Shown here: positions 9,339 to 17,807 of the stretch, in pieces
How positions within the stretch are numbered: position 1 is the first letter of the stretch
How the letters are laid out: every line of letters begins with the position of its first letter
The notes under the pieces: generated by a model
Seen by the model: the letters and a program-made list of their open reading frames with translations, nothing else
Databases searched by the model: none
Told to the model about the DNA's origin: nothing
Assembly: GCA_963849305.1 (NCBI GenBank)
Contig: CAWKGV010000022.1
Coordinates: forward strand, 310,001 to 374,000
Direction of reading: 5' to 3'
DNA length: 64,000 nucleotides
From: CAWKGV01 sp963849305
GTDB taxonomy: Bacteria > Pseudomonadota > Alphaproteobacteria > Acetobacterales > Acetobacteraceae
Translations under genes and position numbers: made by a program

Positions 9339-10943
9339 TCACGAAGATTGGCGTCGCAGAAAGGTCGGGATTTCGATGCCCATTTCTTCGCCAGCCACTG
9401 GGCGAACGGAGGCTCGGGCGGGCTCGGGCCTTGGTTCGGGCGCGACCACCGGCTCCAGCCTTTGCGCGGGCTGCCCCTCAGCGACGAATCCCGCGATCAT
9501 CCGACGACGGAAAACCCCAGTCACGGTTCCGAACAGGCTCGGTCGCGCCGCCTCGCCCGGTTGTGGCGGGGCGGCCGGGGCAGGAAGCGCCCCTTGGTGC
9601 CCCCCATGGTGCGCGTCGGCGACGAACAGGCCGGTGCGCGCTTGGACCGCGTGGCGGGTCGCCGTCATACCCGTCCGGCCCTGCGCCGCTGGCAAGGACG
9701 CAGGCTGGGTGCCGGGCGCGATCGGCTCGGCCGCATGGGGTCCGGAAGAGGCCATCTCGATCGGCAACTCCGCGACCGCTTGCATCACCCCATGCTGCTG
9801 CATCGCGTGCTGTGGCATCGACGGGCGCAGCGGCATCCCGGATGTGCCCATCGGCGAGTTGGCGTGCATCATCGGCATCGCCGGAGCGGCCTGGGCGGGA
9901 TAGGCCGCCACCTGCGACATCGGCCCGCCGCCGACCGCCACAAGGCGCGGCCGCTGCTGCTGCTCGATCTTCGGCGTGTCGATTCCGGTCGCCACGACTG
10001 ACACCCGCACCCGCCCGGACAGAGTTTCATCGATCGCCGAGCCGAAGATGATGTTGGCGTCCTCGTCCACTTCCTCGCGGATGCGATTGGCTGCCTGATC
10101 GACCTCGAACAGTGTCATGTCGTCGCCGCCGGTGATGTTGATCAGCAGCCCCCGCGCGCCCGCCATTGAGGTGTCTTCCAGCAGTGGGTTGCTGATCGCC
10201 GCCTCGGCGGCGCGAATCGCGCGGTTCTCGCCGTCGGCTTCGCCGGTGCCCATCATCGCCTTGCCCATCTCCGCCATCACCGTGCGGATGTCGGCGAAAT
10301 CGAGATTGACCAGACCGGGCGCCATCATCAGGTCGGTGACGCCGCGCACGCCCATATACAGCACCTGGTCGGCCATCTTGAACGCATCCCGCCAAGTGGT
10401 GCGCTCATTTGCCATGCGGAACAGGTTCTGGTTCGGGATCACGATCAGCGTATCGACGTATTGCTGTAGTTCCTCGATGCCCTGATCGGCCGAGCGGGCG
10501 CGGCGCGATCCCTCGAAGGCGAACGGCTTGGTCACGACGCCAACGGTGAGGATGTTGCGCTCGCGCGCCATGCGGGCGATCACCGGCGCGGCGCCAGTCC
10601 CGGTGCCGCCGCCCATGCCGGCGGTGATGAACACCATGTGCGCGCCATCAAGATGGCGATACAGCTCGTCCGACGCCTCCTCGGCGGCGGCGCGGCCGAT
10701 CTCCGGCTTGGCGCCAGCGCCCAGCCCCTGCGTGATGTGCGGGCCGAGCTGGATGCGCCGATCCGCGCGGCTGTGCATGAGCTGCTGCGCGTCGGTGTTC
10801 GCAACCACGAACTCCACGCCCTGCAAGTTCGCCGTGATCATGTTGTCGACGGCGTTGGTTCCGCCGCCGCCCACGCCGATCACAGTGATCCGGGGCGTGA
10901 AGTCGGTATGCGTCTGCTGCGGGATGGTGAGGTTCAGTGTCAT
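9339..10943 (-). CDS. ftsZ: Cell division protein FtsZ
   Basis: FtsZ is the tubulin-like GTPase that forms the cytokinetic ring at mid-cell. The GTP-binding signature GGGTGTG is at residues 111-117, preceded by GVGGGGTNAVDN (24-34). The T7 synergy region NLDFADI and the globular domain are complete to about residue 320. After this comes an unusually long linker, about 200 residues rich in Ala, Gln, Pro and Met, and then the conserved C-terminal tail EIPTFLRRQSS that binds FtsA and other partners. The total is 534 residues against about 380 in E. coli. The start is the ATG at 10943 (MTLNLTIPQQ); an upstream ATG in frame would add an unconserved leader. Confidence 0.96.
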   Translation of the reverse strand: MTLNLTIPQQTHTDFTPRITVIGVGGGGTNAVDNMITANLQGVEFVVANTDAQQLMHSRADRRIQLGPHITQGLGAGAKPEIGRAAAEEASDELYRHLDGAHMVFITAGMGGGTGTGAAPVIARMARERNILTVGVVTKPFAFEGSRRARSADQGIEELQQYVDTLIVIPNQNLFRMANERTTWRDAFKMADQVLYMGVRGVTDLMMAPGLVNLDFADIRTVMAEMGKAMMGTGEADGENRAIRAAEAAISNPLLEDTSMAGARGLLINITGGDDMTLFEVDQAANRIREEVDEDANIIFGSAIDETLSGRVRVSVVATGIDTPKIEQQQRPRLVAVGGGPMSQVAAYPAQAAPAMPMMHANSPMGTSGMPLRPSMPQHAMQQHGVMQAVAELPIEMASSGPHAAEPIAPGTQPASLPAAQGRTGMTATRHAVQARTGLFVADAHHGGHQGALPAPAAPPQPGEAARPSLFGTVTGVFRRRMIAGFVAEGQPAQRLEPVVAPEPRPEPARASVRPVAGEEMGIEIPTFLRRQSS

Positions 10944-11021
10944 GGACTTTTGTCCCCCAGACGTTCCGAGTTCGGGAAAGTGCCTATCGAGCAAGCGAAG
11001 CAAGAAAGCGTGAGCAGCGAA

Positions 11022-12335
11022 TCACACACGCTCCTTCAGGAAGTTGACGATGCGACGGATGAGCCCGGTCGGGCGGTCCGGCTCCAGGTCGATGTCGTGC
11101 ATCGTGCGGCCGTGCCCGGCGGCCCAGGCGAGCAGGCCGGCGGCGGTGGCGAAGGCTGGGCCGGAGGCGGCGTCGGGCAGGCCACGCAACGCCGGGGGCC
11201 GGCCGAGCCGCACCTGCTTGCCCAGCATCCGCGCGGCCAGCTCGCGCACGCCGGCGAGCTGGCAGGCGCCCCCGGTCAGCACCACGCGATTGCCGGCGGC
11301 GCGACCCAAACCCGATCGTTCCAGCCGTTCCTTCACCATCTCGAACGTCTCCTCGATTCGCGGGCGGATGATGTTGACCACCATGCTGCGCGGCACCTTG
11401 GCGATCTGATGCTCCTCCTCGCCCACCAGCGGCACCGGCAGCAGCTCGCGCTCGTCGTCGGGGCAGGACTGCACGTTGCCGTACAGCGCTTTCAGCCGTT
11501 CGGCGTGCGCCACCGGCGTTGACAGCAGCCGGGCGAGATCGTTGGTCACATGCACCCCGCCGACCGGAAGCTGCGCGGTGTGCAAAAGCTGGCCCTCGGC
11601 GAACACGGCTATGCCGGTGGTGCCGCCGCCCATGTCGATCACCGTCGCACCCAGTTCGCGCTCGTCGTCCACCAGCGCGGCGAGTCCAGCCGCCATCGGC
11701 GCCGAAACGAGTTCCCCGATATCGAGGTCGCAATGCGCGATGCAGGCGCCGAGCGAGCGCAGCGCCGACATGGCGGCATCGATCACATGCAGCCGCGCCG
11801 TGAGCGTGGTGCAGAACAACCCGCGCGGATCGGCCACGCGATCGGTGTCGTCGGCGCTGAACGCGAGCGGCAGCGCGTGGATGGTCTCGCGCCCCTCCAC
11901 CTCGGCGCGCAACCGTCCCTCGGCGACGATGCGGCGGATATCGCTCTCTTCCACGGCGCGCCCGCCGCCGCCGGCGCCGCCGACCGGCCATTGCACGTTG
12001 AACAGCCGGCTCTCCGGCTGGCCGCAAGTCAGGTTGACGGTCACCGAGCGCAGCCTCGCGTCCGCCATGTCCTCGGCCTGGCCTACCGAGGCGCGGATGG
12101 CGCGCTCCGCCTCCTCGAGATCGACGATGTTGCCGCCGCGCACGCCCTTACCCTTGTGCCAGCCGAAGCCGAGCACGCGCTGCGTGCCGTCGCTCTCGCA
12201 GCGCCCGATCATGCAGACGATCTTGGTGGTGCCGATGTCGAGCACGCCGAACAACCCGCTGCGTCCGCGCGGGCGCGGGTTCTCCTCGGGATGCAACCCG
12301 TGTGGTGGCAGGATGCGGCGCGACATGTCGTTCAC
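11022..12335 (-). CDS. ftsA: Cell division protein FtsA
   Basis: FtsA is an actin-family ATPase that anchors FtsZ filaments to the inner membrane. The 437-residue protein shows the phosphate-1 motif VLDIGTTKIVCMIG near the N-terminus, the SHS2-inserted 1C domain, the phosphate-2 motif VIDMGGGTTGIAVF, the adenosine motif VVLTGGACQLAGV and a C-terminal amphipathic membrane-targeting helix (GLIRRIVNFLKERV). I chose the GTG at 12335, which has GGAAG seven bases upstream; an ATG three codons later is also possible. It lies between ftsQ (11-base gap) and ftsZ (78-base gap), as usual. Confidence 0.96.
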   Translation of the reverse strand: MNDMSRRILPPHGLHPEENPRPRGRSGLFGVLDIGTTKIVCMIGRCESDGTQRVLGFGWHKGKGVRGGNIVDLEEAERAIRASVGQAEDMADARLRSVTVNLTCGQPESRLFNVQWPVGGAGGGGRAVEESDIRRIVAEGRLRAEVEGRETIHALPLAFSADDTDRVADPRGLFCTTLTARLHVIDAAMSALRSLGACIAHCDLDIGELVSAPMAAGLAALVDDERELGATVIDMGGGTTGIAVFAEGQLLHTAQLPVGGVHVTNDLARLLSTPVAHAERLKALYGNVQSCPDDERELLPVPLVGEEEHQIAKVPRSMVVNIIRPRIEETFEMVKERLERSGLGRAAGNRVVLTGGACQLAGVRELAARMLGKQVRLGRPPALRGLPDAASGPAFATAAGLLAWAAGHGRTMHDIDLEPDRPTGLIRRIVNFLKERV

Positions 12336-12346
12336 GGCACCGCTTC

Positions 12347-13192
12347 CTATGTCGGCTTCTTCGGCGGCGCGGTCGCGGCGGTGTCGTCTGGCCGGGGCCG
12401 CAGCACTAGCCGGTCCGGCAGGCGCATGTCCACGACCTGCAACGGGCGCTCCAGCAAGCGATGGCCCTTGTCGAACTCAATCAGCCGATCGAGCGCGACC
12501 GCTTCATGGCCCTCCGGCAGCATCACGGTCAGGCCGCTCTTCATTACCAAGTTCCACCGGCGCTCGCCTACGCGCACCGCGGCTACGAAGCGTCCGGCAA
12601 ACGCGGGCCGATCGGTGAGCGCGTCGATCAGTGTCGCGGCGGCGCGCGGGGCGCCGGCGCCGACCACGAGCGGCAGCTCGCGAAAATCGGCGATGTTGCT
12701 GTTCGTGACCACTTCGCCCGCGCGATCGATCAGCACGAACTTGCCCTGGTTCTGCCAGACGGCGAACGGGCGCCGTTCCTGCAACTGCACGACAATCGTG
12801 CCGGGCAGCCGTCGCTCGATCGTCGCGTGATCGACCCAGGACAGATGCTCGACCCGCTCGCGCGCCCGATCGAGCGAAAAGCCCAGGATCGGATCGCCCG
12901 GTCGAACCCCGATCGCCTTCCGTAACAGCGGCTCCGGCGTGTTGGCTCGCCCCTCGATCATCACCTCGGAAACGCGCAGCCCGAGCGTGCCCGATGCCCG
13001 GGCGAGGCGGTCGCGCAGATCATCGATCGCGCCACCAGGGCGCGAGGATCGCACCGCCGCCAGGCTGAGCACACAAACCCCAAGCACTGCCCCAGCCAGG
13101 ATCGTGGGCCGCAGAAACCGCCGCTGCCGGCGCAGCAGCAGTTTGAACCGGCCCGGCCGGTCATTGACCGAATTGCTCGGAACGCGGTTCAC
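12347..13192 (-). CDS. ftsQ: Cell division protein FtsQ
   Basis: FtsQ is a bitopic inner-membrane protein that links FtsB/FtsL to the divisome. A basic cytoplasmic tail (KLLLRRQRRFLRP) precedes one membrane segment (TILAGAVLGVCVLSLAAV). A periplasmic POTRA domain (VSEVMIEGRANTPEPLLRKA to PGTIVVQLQERRPFAVW) and the FtsQ beta domain follow. Two starts are plausible: the GTG at 13192 (AAGGGGG six bases upstream, two bases after the ddl stop) and an ATG at 13213, which would overlap ddl. I give the GTG, 281 residues. Confidence 0.9.
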   Translation of the reverse strand: MNRVPSNSVNDRPGRFKLLLRRQRRFLRPTILAGAVLGVCVLSLAAVRSSRPGGAIDDLRDRLARASGTLGLRVSEVMIEGRANTPEPLLRKAIGVRPGDPILGFSLDRARERVEHLSWVDHATIERRLPGTIVVQLQERRPFAVWQNQGKFVLIDRAGEVVTNSNIADFRELPLVVGAGAPRAAATLIDALTDRPAFAGRFVAAVRVGERRWNLVMKSGLTVMLPEGHEAVALDRLIEFDKGHRLLERPLQVVDMRLPDRLVLRPRPDDTAATAPPKKPT

Positions 13193-13194
13193 GC

Positions 13195-14121
13195 CTAGCC
13201 CCCTTGGCGGCATTCGGCGTTCTCCACCATCCAGGCGCAGAGTGCCGGAAAGCCGATGCCGCAATGCGCCGCCTGCTCAGGCAGCAGCGAGGTCGGCGTC
13301 AGCCCGGGCTGCGTGTTGACCTCCAGCAGCATCAACCGCCCCGGCTCGCCCGCCGTGTCATCGTAGCGGAAGTCCGCGCGCGTAGTCCCGCGGCAGCCGA
13401 GCGCGCGGTGGGCCGCGAGCGCGATGGCGAGCGCCCGGCCGTAGATGTCGGGATGCACTCCCGCCGGAATGACATGCCGCGAGCCGCCATCGGCGTATTT
13501 CGATTCGTAGTCGTAGAAGCAGCCGGCCTCGGCGATGATCTCGGTGACGGCCAGCGCGCGCTCGCCCATCACCGCCACTGTCAGCTCGCGCCCGGCGATG
13601 TACTCCTCGACCAGCGCGGTGTGGCCGAAACGCCAGGAGCGCACGATCTCGGCACGGCGGTTGTCGCCCTGACGGACGATCTCGACCCCGACCGAGGAAC
13701 CCTCGTTGACCGGCTTGACCACGTATGGCCGCGGCAGCGGGTCGGCGGCTTCAAGCTCGCCCACCTTGATCACGCGCCCGCGCGGGACCGGCAACCCGGC
13801 CGCGCCGAACACCGCCTTGGCTGCTGCCTTATCCATCGCGAGCGAGGAGGCCCGCACGCCGGAATGGGTGTAGGGGATGTCGAGCCAATCGAGCACACCC
13901 TGGATCGCGCCGTCTTCCCCGAACCGGCCGTGCAGCGCGTTGAACACGGCATCGGGCTTCGGCGTCAGGGCGGCGAGAACGGCGCCAAGGTCTTCGCCGA
14001 CCTCGACCGGCAGCACGTCGAATCCGGCCTGGCGCAAGCCGACGATCACTTGCGCCCCGGAACGCAGGCTCACCTCGCGCTCGGCGGAGATGCCGCCGTA
14101 CAGGACCGCGATGCGGCTCAT
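13195..14121 (-). CDS. ddl: D-alanine--D-alanine ligase
   Basis: Ddl makes the D-Ala-D-Ala dipeptide used by MurF. The 308-residue ATP-grasp protein begins MSRIAVLYGGISAEREVSL, the typical Ddl N-terminus. It has the peptide-binding GRFGEDGAIQGVLD, the ATP-grasp core PYVVKPVNEGSSVGVEIV, and the metal-binding C-terminal region with RADFRYDD and LLEVNTQPGLTPTSL. The length matches DdlB. The ATG at 14121 overlaps the murB stop as ATGA, which decides the start over a longer open frame. It sits in its usual place between murB and ftsQ. Confidence 0.95.
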   Translation of the reverse strand: MSRIAVLYGGISAEREVSLRSGAQVIVGLRQAGFDVLPVEVGEDLGAVLAALTPKPDAVFNALHGRFGEDGAIQGVLDWLDIPYTHSGVRASSLAMDKAAAKAVFGAAGLPVPRGRVIKVGELEAADPLPRPYVVKPVNEGSSVGVEIVRQGDNRRAEIVRSWRFGHTALVEEYIAGRELTVAVMGERALAVTEIIAEAGCFYDYESKYADGGSRHVIPAGVHPDIYGRALAIALAAHRALGCRGTTRADFRYDDTAGEPGRLMLLEVNTQPGLTPTSLLPEQAAHCGIGFPALCAWMVENAECRQGG

Positions 14122-15065
14122 GCCAGGGCCTCCCGCCCGGCGCCGGGCGTTCCGATCCGGTGGATCTCCCATTCCAGGGACACACCGCTGATCGCGAACA
14201 CGCGCCGGCGCACCTCCTCGCCGAGCCCCTCTAGGTCGGCCGCGCTTGCGCCGGCCTCGTTGATGAGGAAATTGCAGTGCTTCTCGGAGACTTTCGCGCC
14301 ACCGCGCGTGAGACCCCGGCAGCCAGCGGCGTCGATCAGCTCCCAAGCCTTCATCGAGCCGACCTCCGAGGACGGATTGCGGAAGGTGGAACCGCCAGTC
14401 CGGGCCCGGATCGGCTGCGTCGCCTCGCGCTGCGCGCGGATCTCGGCCATGCGCGCGGCGATGATCGCCTGTTTTCCTGGCAGGGCGCGCAACCTGGCGC
14501 GCACCACCACTCCGCCGGGCGGCAGACGCGCGTGGCGGTAGGCGAAAGCAAGCTCGGGCGCGGAGAGCCGGATCAGCTCGCCGTCGCGGGTCACGATTTC
14601 GGCCCAGTCGAGGCAGTTCGCGATGTCCCCGCCATAAGCCCCGGCGTTCATCGCGATCGCGCCGCCGATCGAGCCGGGAATGCCGCACAGGAATTCGAGC
14701 CCGGCGAGGCAAGCCGCCGCCGCGTGCTCGGCGACCGTCACGTCGAGCGCGCCGGCGCCGGCCACGATGCCGTCCGTTTCGGCCGTGATCGCGGTGAAGC
14801 CGCGCGCGAGCCGGACAGTGATCCCGGGCAAGCCGCCGTCCCGGATGATCAGGTTGGAGCAGGCGCCGATCGCGTGGATAGGGATTGTGTGCGGCAGGCC
14901 GCGAAGCAGCATGGCGAGATCATCCGCGTCGGCTGGCCGCACAAGCATTTCAGCTGCCCCGCCGGCCCGGAACCAGCTCGTAGGCGCGAGCGGGGCGTCG
15001 AACTGCACGCGTCCGCGCAGGGCAGGGAGATCGGGAGCGACAGGAACGCGGGCCACGGCGGTCAT
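14118..15065 (-). CDS. murB: UDP-N-acetylenolpyruvoylglucosamine reductase
   Basis: MurB is the FAD/NADPH enzyme that reduces UDP-GlcNAc-enolpyruvate to UDP-MurNAc. The 315-residue protein has the FAD-binding features TSWFRAGGAAEMLVRP, GACSNLIIRDGG and GIPGSIGGAIAMNAGAYGGD. The catalytic serine is in GGSTFRNPS and the C-terminal HCNFLINEAGAS is present, identifying a type II-like MurB without the extra C-terminal insertion of E. coli. It starts at the ATG at 15065, after a 193-base gap from murC that contains GC-rich inverted repeats. It is the largest gap within the dcw cluster. Confidence 0.95.
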   Translation of the reverse strand: MTAVARVPVAPDLPALRGRVQFDAPLAPTSWFRAGGAAEMLVRPADADDLAMLLRGLPHTIPIHAIGACSNLIIRDGGLPGITVRLARGFTAITAETDGIVAGAGALDVTVAEHAAAACLAGLEFLCGIPGSIGGAIAMNAGAYGGDIANCLDWAEIVTRDGELIRLSAPELAFAYRHARLPPGGVVVRARLRALPGKQAIIAARMAEIRAQREATQPIRARTGGSTFRNPSSEVGSMKAWELIDAAGCRGLTRGGAKVSEKHCNFLINEAGASAADLEGLGEEVRRRVFAISGVSLEWEIHRIGTPGAGREALA

Positions 15066-15068
15066 GAC

Positions 15069-15250
15069 CTCTTCTCCCCCTCCCCTTGTGGGAGGGGGAT
15101 CGGGGGAGGGGTCGCGAGCACATGAAACTTTCCCATCGAATCACAGATGCTAACAGGACTCGGGGCGCCCACCCCTCCCCCCAGGGCCCTCCCGCAAGGC
15201 TTGCCCTCGGGCCAGCCTTCGGCTAGACCCATGGGGGAGGGGGAGTTCCT
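15069..15250. repeat. REP-like GC-rich palindromic elements between murB and murC
   Basis: At 15069-15108 is CCCCCTCCCC, a short TTGTG loop and GGGAGGGGG, followed by CGGGGGAGGGG. A related, more diverged element lies at about 15170-15250 (CACCCCTCCCC, GGGCCCTCCCGCAAGG and ATGGGGGAGGGGGAG). The same unit occurs in inverted pair at the 3' end of murD (about 18959-19046). Short dispersed palindromes of this type are common in high-GC proteobacteria. They separate murC from murB and could form strong hairpins in the transcript. Confidence 0.65.
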
Positions 15251-15258
15251 TGACACGC

Positions 15259-16701
15259 TCACGCCGCCGTCCCCGCGACGCGCCGGCCGTTGCCGGCCTG
15301 CAATTCGGACAGCTCGGCCGGCAGCGACGCCGCCCATTGAGTGATGTTCCCCGCGCCCAGGCACACCACGAAATCCCCCGGCTTGGCGATCGCGTTGACC
15401 ATCTCGCCCAGGCGCTGCGGGCTCGGCAGCGGCACCACACTGCGATGGCCGCGCGCGCGCAGGCCCTCCACCAGCGCGTCGCGATCGACGCCCGCGATCG
15501 GCTGCTCGCCGGCGGGATAAACGTCCGCCACGATCACCGTCCCCGCATCGTTCATGCAGGCGCAGAACTCGGCGAACAGCGAATGCAGCCGAGTGAAACG
15601 ATGCGGCTGGACCACCGCGACCACGTCGCGGGCGCCCGCCTGGCGCGACGCCTTCAGGACCGCAGCGATCTCCACCGGATGATGGGCGTAGTCGTCGATC
15701 ACCGTGATGCCGCCCGCCTCGCCGGTCTTGGTGAACCGCCGCTTCACCCCCCGGAACCCGGCGAAGGCGCCGCGCAGCGTCGTATCATCGATGTCCATCT
15801 CGATGCCGATCGCCACCGCCGCCAGCGCGTTCTGCACATTATGGCTGCCCAGCATGGGCAGGCGGAACGGTCCCAACCGGCGCGCGCGGTTGCGGATGCG
15901 GTCGGTGAACGTCACCTCGAAGGTGGAGCCGAGCCGGTCGGCCACCAGCTTGTCCACCCGCACATCGGCCTGCGGCGAGAAGCCATAGGTGATGATCCGC
16001 CGGTCCGACAGACGTGGGATCATCTGCTGCACCGCCGGATGGTCGATGCAGAGCACGGCGAAGCCATAGAACGGCACGTTGCCAACGAACTGGTCGTAGC
16101 CGGCGATCATCGCCTCCGGCGCGCCCCAATGGTCGAGGTGCTCGGGGTCCATGTTGGTGACCACGGCGATCAACGCCGGCAGCCGCAGGAAGCTGCCGTC
16201 GCTCTCGTCGGCCTCCACCACCATCCAATCGCCGGCGCCGAGCCGGGTATTGGTGCCGTAGGCGTTGATGATGCCGCCGTTGATCACGGTCGGATCGAGA
16301 TGCGCCGCTTCCAGCACCGCGGCGATCAGGCTCGTGGTGGTGGTCTTGCCGTGCGTGCCGCCGATCGCGACCGACCATTTGAGCCGCATCAGCTCGGCCA
16401 GCATCTCCGCCCGCCGCACCACCGGGATGAAGCGTGCCCGTGCGGCTGTCACCTCGACGTTGTCGGCTCGCACCGCCGAGGACACGACCACGACCTGCGC
16501 CGCCCCCAGGTTAGCGGCGTCATGGCCGATGGCGACCGCGATGCCCGCCTCGCGCAGCCGGCGCACATTGGCGGAATCAGCGATGTCGCTGCCTTGGACG
16601 CTGTAACCCAGATTGTGCAGCACCTCGGCGATACCCGACATGCCGATGCCGCCGATGCCGATGAAATGGATGGTGCCGATGGAAAGCGGCAAAGCCCTCA
16701 T
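15259..16701 (-). CDS. murC: UDP-N-acetylmuramate--L-alanine ligase
   Basis: MurC adds L-Ala to UDP-MurNAc, the first step of the stem peptide. The 480-residue protein begins MRALPLSIGTIHFIGIGGIG, the MurC-specific Rossmann start. It has the Mur ligase ATP motif GGTHGKTTTTS (about residue 115), the carbamylated-lysine region and the domain 3 entry DDYAHHPVEI, which is diagnostic for MurC. The ATG at 16701 overlaps the murG stop (ATGA). A much longer open frame runs upstream but only as a shadow of murG. Confidence 0.96.
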   Translation of the reverse strand: MRALPLSIGTIHFIGIGGIGMSGIAEVLHNLGYSVQGSDIADSANVRRLREAGIAVAIGHDAANLGAAQVVVVSSAVRADNVEVTAARARFIPVVRRAEMLAELMRLKWSVAIGGTHGKTTTTSLIAAVLEAAHLDPTVINGGIINAYGTNTRLGAGDWMVVEADESDGSFLRLPALIAVVTNMDPEHLDHWGAPEAMIAGYDQFVGNVPFYGFAVLCIDHPAVQQMIPRLSDRRIITYGFSPQADVRVDKLVADRLGSTFEVTFTDRIRNRARRLGPFRLPMLGSHNVQNALAAVAIGIEMDIDDTTLRGAFAGFRGVKRRFTKTGEAGGITVIDDYAHHPVEIAAVLKASRQAGARDVVAVVQPHRFTRLHSLFAEFCACMNDAGTVIVADVYPAGEQPIAGVDRDALVEGLRARGHRSVVPLPSPQRLGEMVNAIAKPGDFVVCLGAGNITQWAASLPAELSELQAGNGRRVAGTAA

Positions 16702-17807
16702 GACCGGGCCTCCTGTCCGATAAGGGCTTCGACGAGGTCGGCGAGGCGGGCGGCGGCGTTTGGACGGGCGACACTTCGGGCCGCCGCCGCGGCGCGGGCG
16801 AGGGCGCCGGGCTCGGCCAGCAAGGCAGCCAACCAGTAGCGCAGCGCCTCTGCCGATAGATCGCGCTGCGCGAGCATCGTGGCAGCCCCGGCCATCACTA
16901 GGGCGCGGGCGTTGGCGTTCTGGTGGTCGTCGATCGCGCCCGGCAGTGGTACCAGCACCGCCGGCCGGCCGGCCGCCGCCAGCTCGGCGACTGTGGAGGC
17001 CCCGGCCCGCGCTACCACTAGATGCGCTTGCGCCAGCCTCGCCGCCACATCGGGGAAGAAGGCGGCCAATTCGACCGGAATGCCGTGCTCGGCATACGCA
17101 TCGCGGACGCGTGCGAGATCCTCGGCACGGCACTGCTGCACGACCGAAATTCGCGCGCGCAGTGCCTTGGGCAGCATCGCGACGGCGACGGGCACGATGT
17201 CGCTGAATACGCGCGCGCCGAGCGAGCCGCCCAGCACCAGCAGGCGGAACGCCTCTGCCGGCGGGACATACTCTCCGATGGCGGCGATCGCGGGGCGGAC
17301 AGGATTACCGATGACCGTCACTCGCGGACCCGAGGGCACGCGCTCGGTTGCGTCGAAGCTCAGCGCCAGTACGGCGGCATGGCGGGCGAGGAAGCGGTTG
17401 GCGCGACCGAGCACGGCGTTCTGCTCGTGCAGCACGACCGGGACACGGTGGGCCAGGGTGCGCGCGGCGAGCGCCGGGGCCACGGCGGGATAGCCGCCGA
17501 ACGCGACCACCATTGCCGCCTCGATCCGCGCCAGGATGCGTCGTGCCTGCGCGGCTCCCGCGGCAAGCGTCACTGCCGCCCGCGCCGCCCGCACGGCTCC
17601 TCGACCCGCGATGCCAGCCCCGCTCAGCACGAACTGCTCGCGGGCGGCGAATACCGGGCTCTGCAACGCGCCAGAACGCGCGTCGGTCATTAACGCCACG
17701 CGCCGGCCGCGCGCGACCAGTTCGGCGCACAGCGCCTCCGCCGGGAACACGTGCCCGCCCGTGCCGCCGGCCGCGATCACGATGGGTCGCACCGCCGGAC
17801 CCCTCAT
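16698..17807 (-). CDS. murG: Undecaprenyl-PP-MurNAc-pentapeptide UDP-GlcNAc transferase
   Basis: MurG is a GT28 glycosyltransferase that converts lipid I to lipid II on the inner face of the membrane. The 369-residue protein has the GGTGGHVFPA loop near the N-terminus, the EQNAVLGRANR segment, the G-loop LGGSLGARVFSD and the donor-binding region ARAGASTVAELAAAGRPAVLVPLPGAIDDHQ. Start: ATG at 17807, overlapping the ftsW stop as ATGA; a GTG five codons in (VRPIVIAAGGTGG) is an alternative. It lies between ftsW and murC in the usual order. Confidence 0.96.
   Translation of the reverse strand: MRGPAVRPIVIAAGGTGGHVFPAEALCAELVARGRRVALMTDARSGALQSPVFAAREQFVLSGAGIAGRGAVRAARAAVTLAAGAAQARRILARIEAAMVVAFGGYPAVAPALAARTLAHRVPVVLHEQNAVLGRANRFLARHAAVLALSFDATERVPSGPRVTVIGNPVRPAIAAIGEYVPPAEAFRLLVLGGSLGARVFSDIVPVAVAMLPKALRARISVVQQCRAEDLARVRDAYAEHGIPVELAAFFPDVAARLAQAHLVVARAGASTVAELAAAGRPAVLVPLPGAIDDHQNANARALVMAGAATMLAQRDLSAEALRYWLAALLAEPGALARAAAAARSVARPNAAARLADLVEALIGQEARS

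Noticed and set aside
15250..16839. Long plus-strand open frame opposite murC (529 codons)
   Set aside because: It is antisense to a complete murC and has the His/Arg/Asp-rich composition of an antisense shadow in high-GC DNA.
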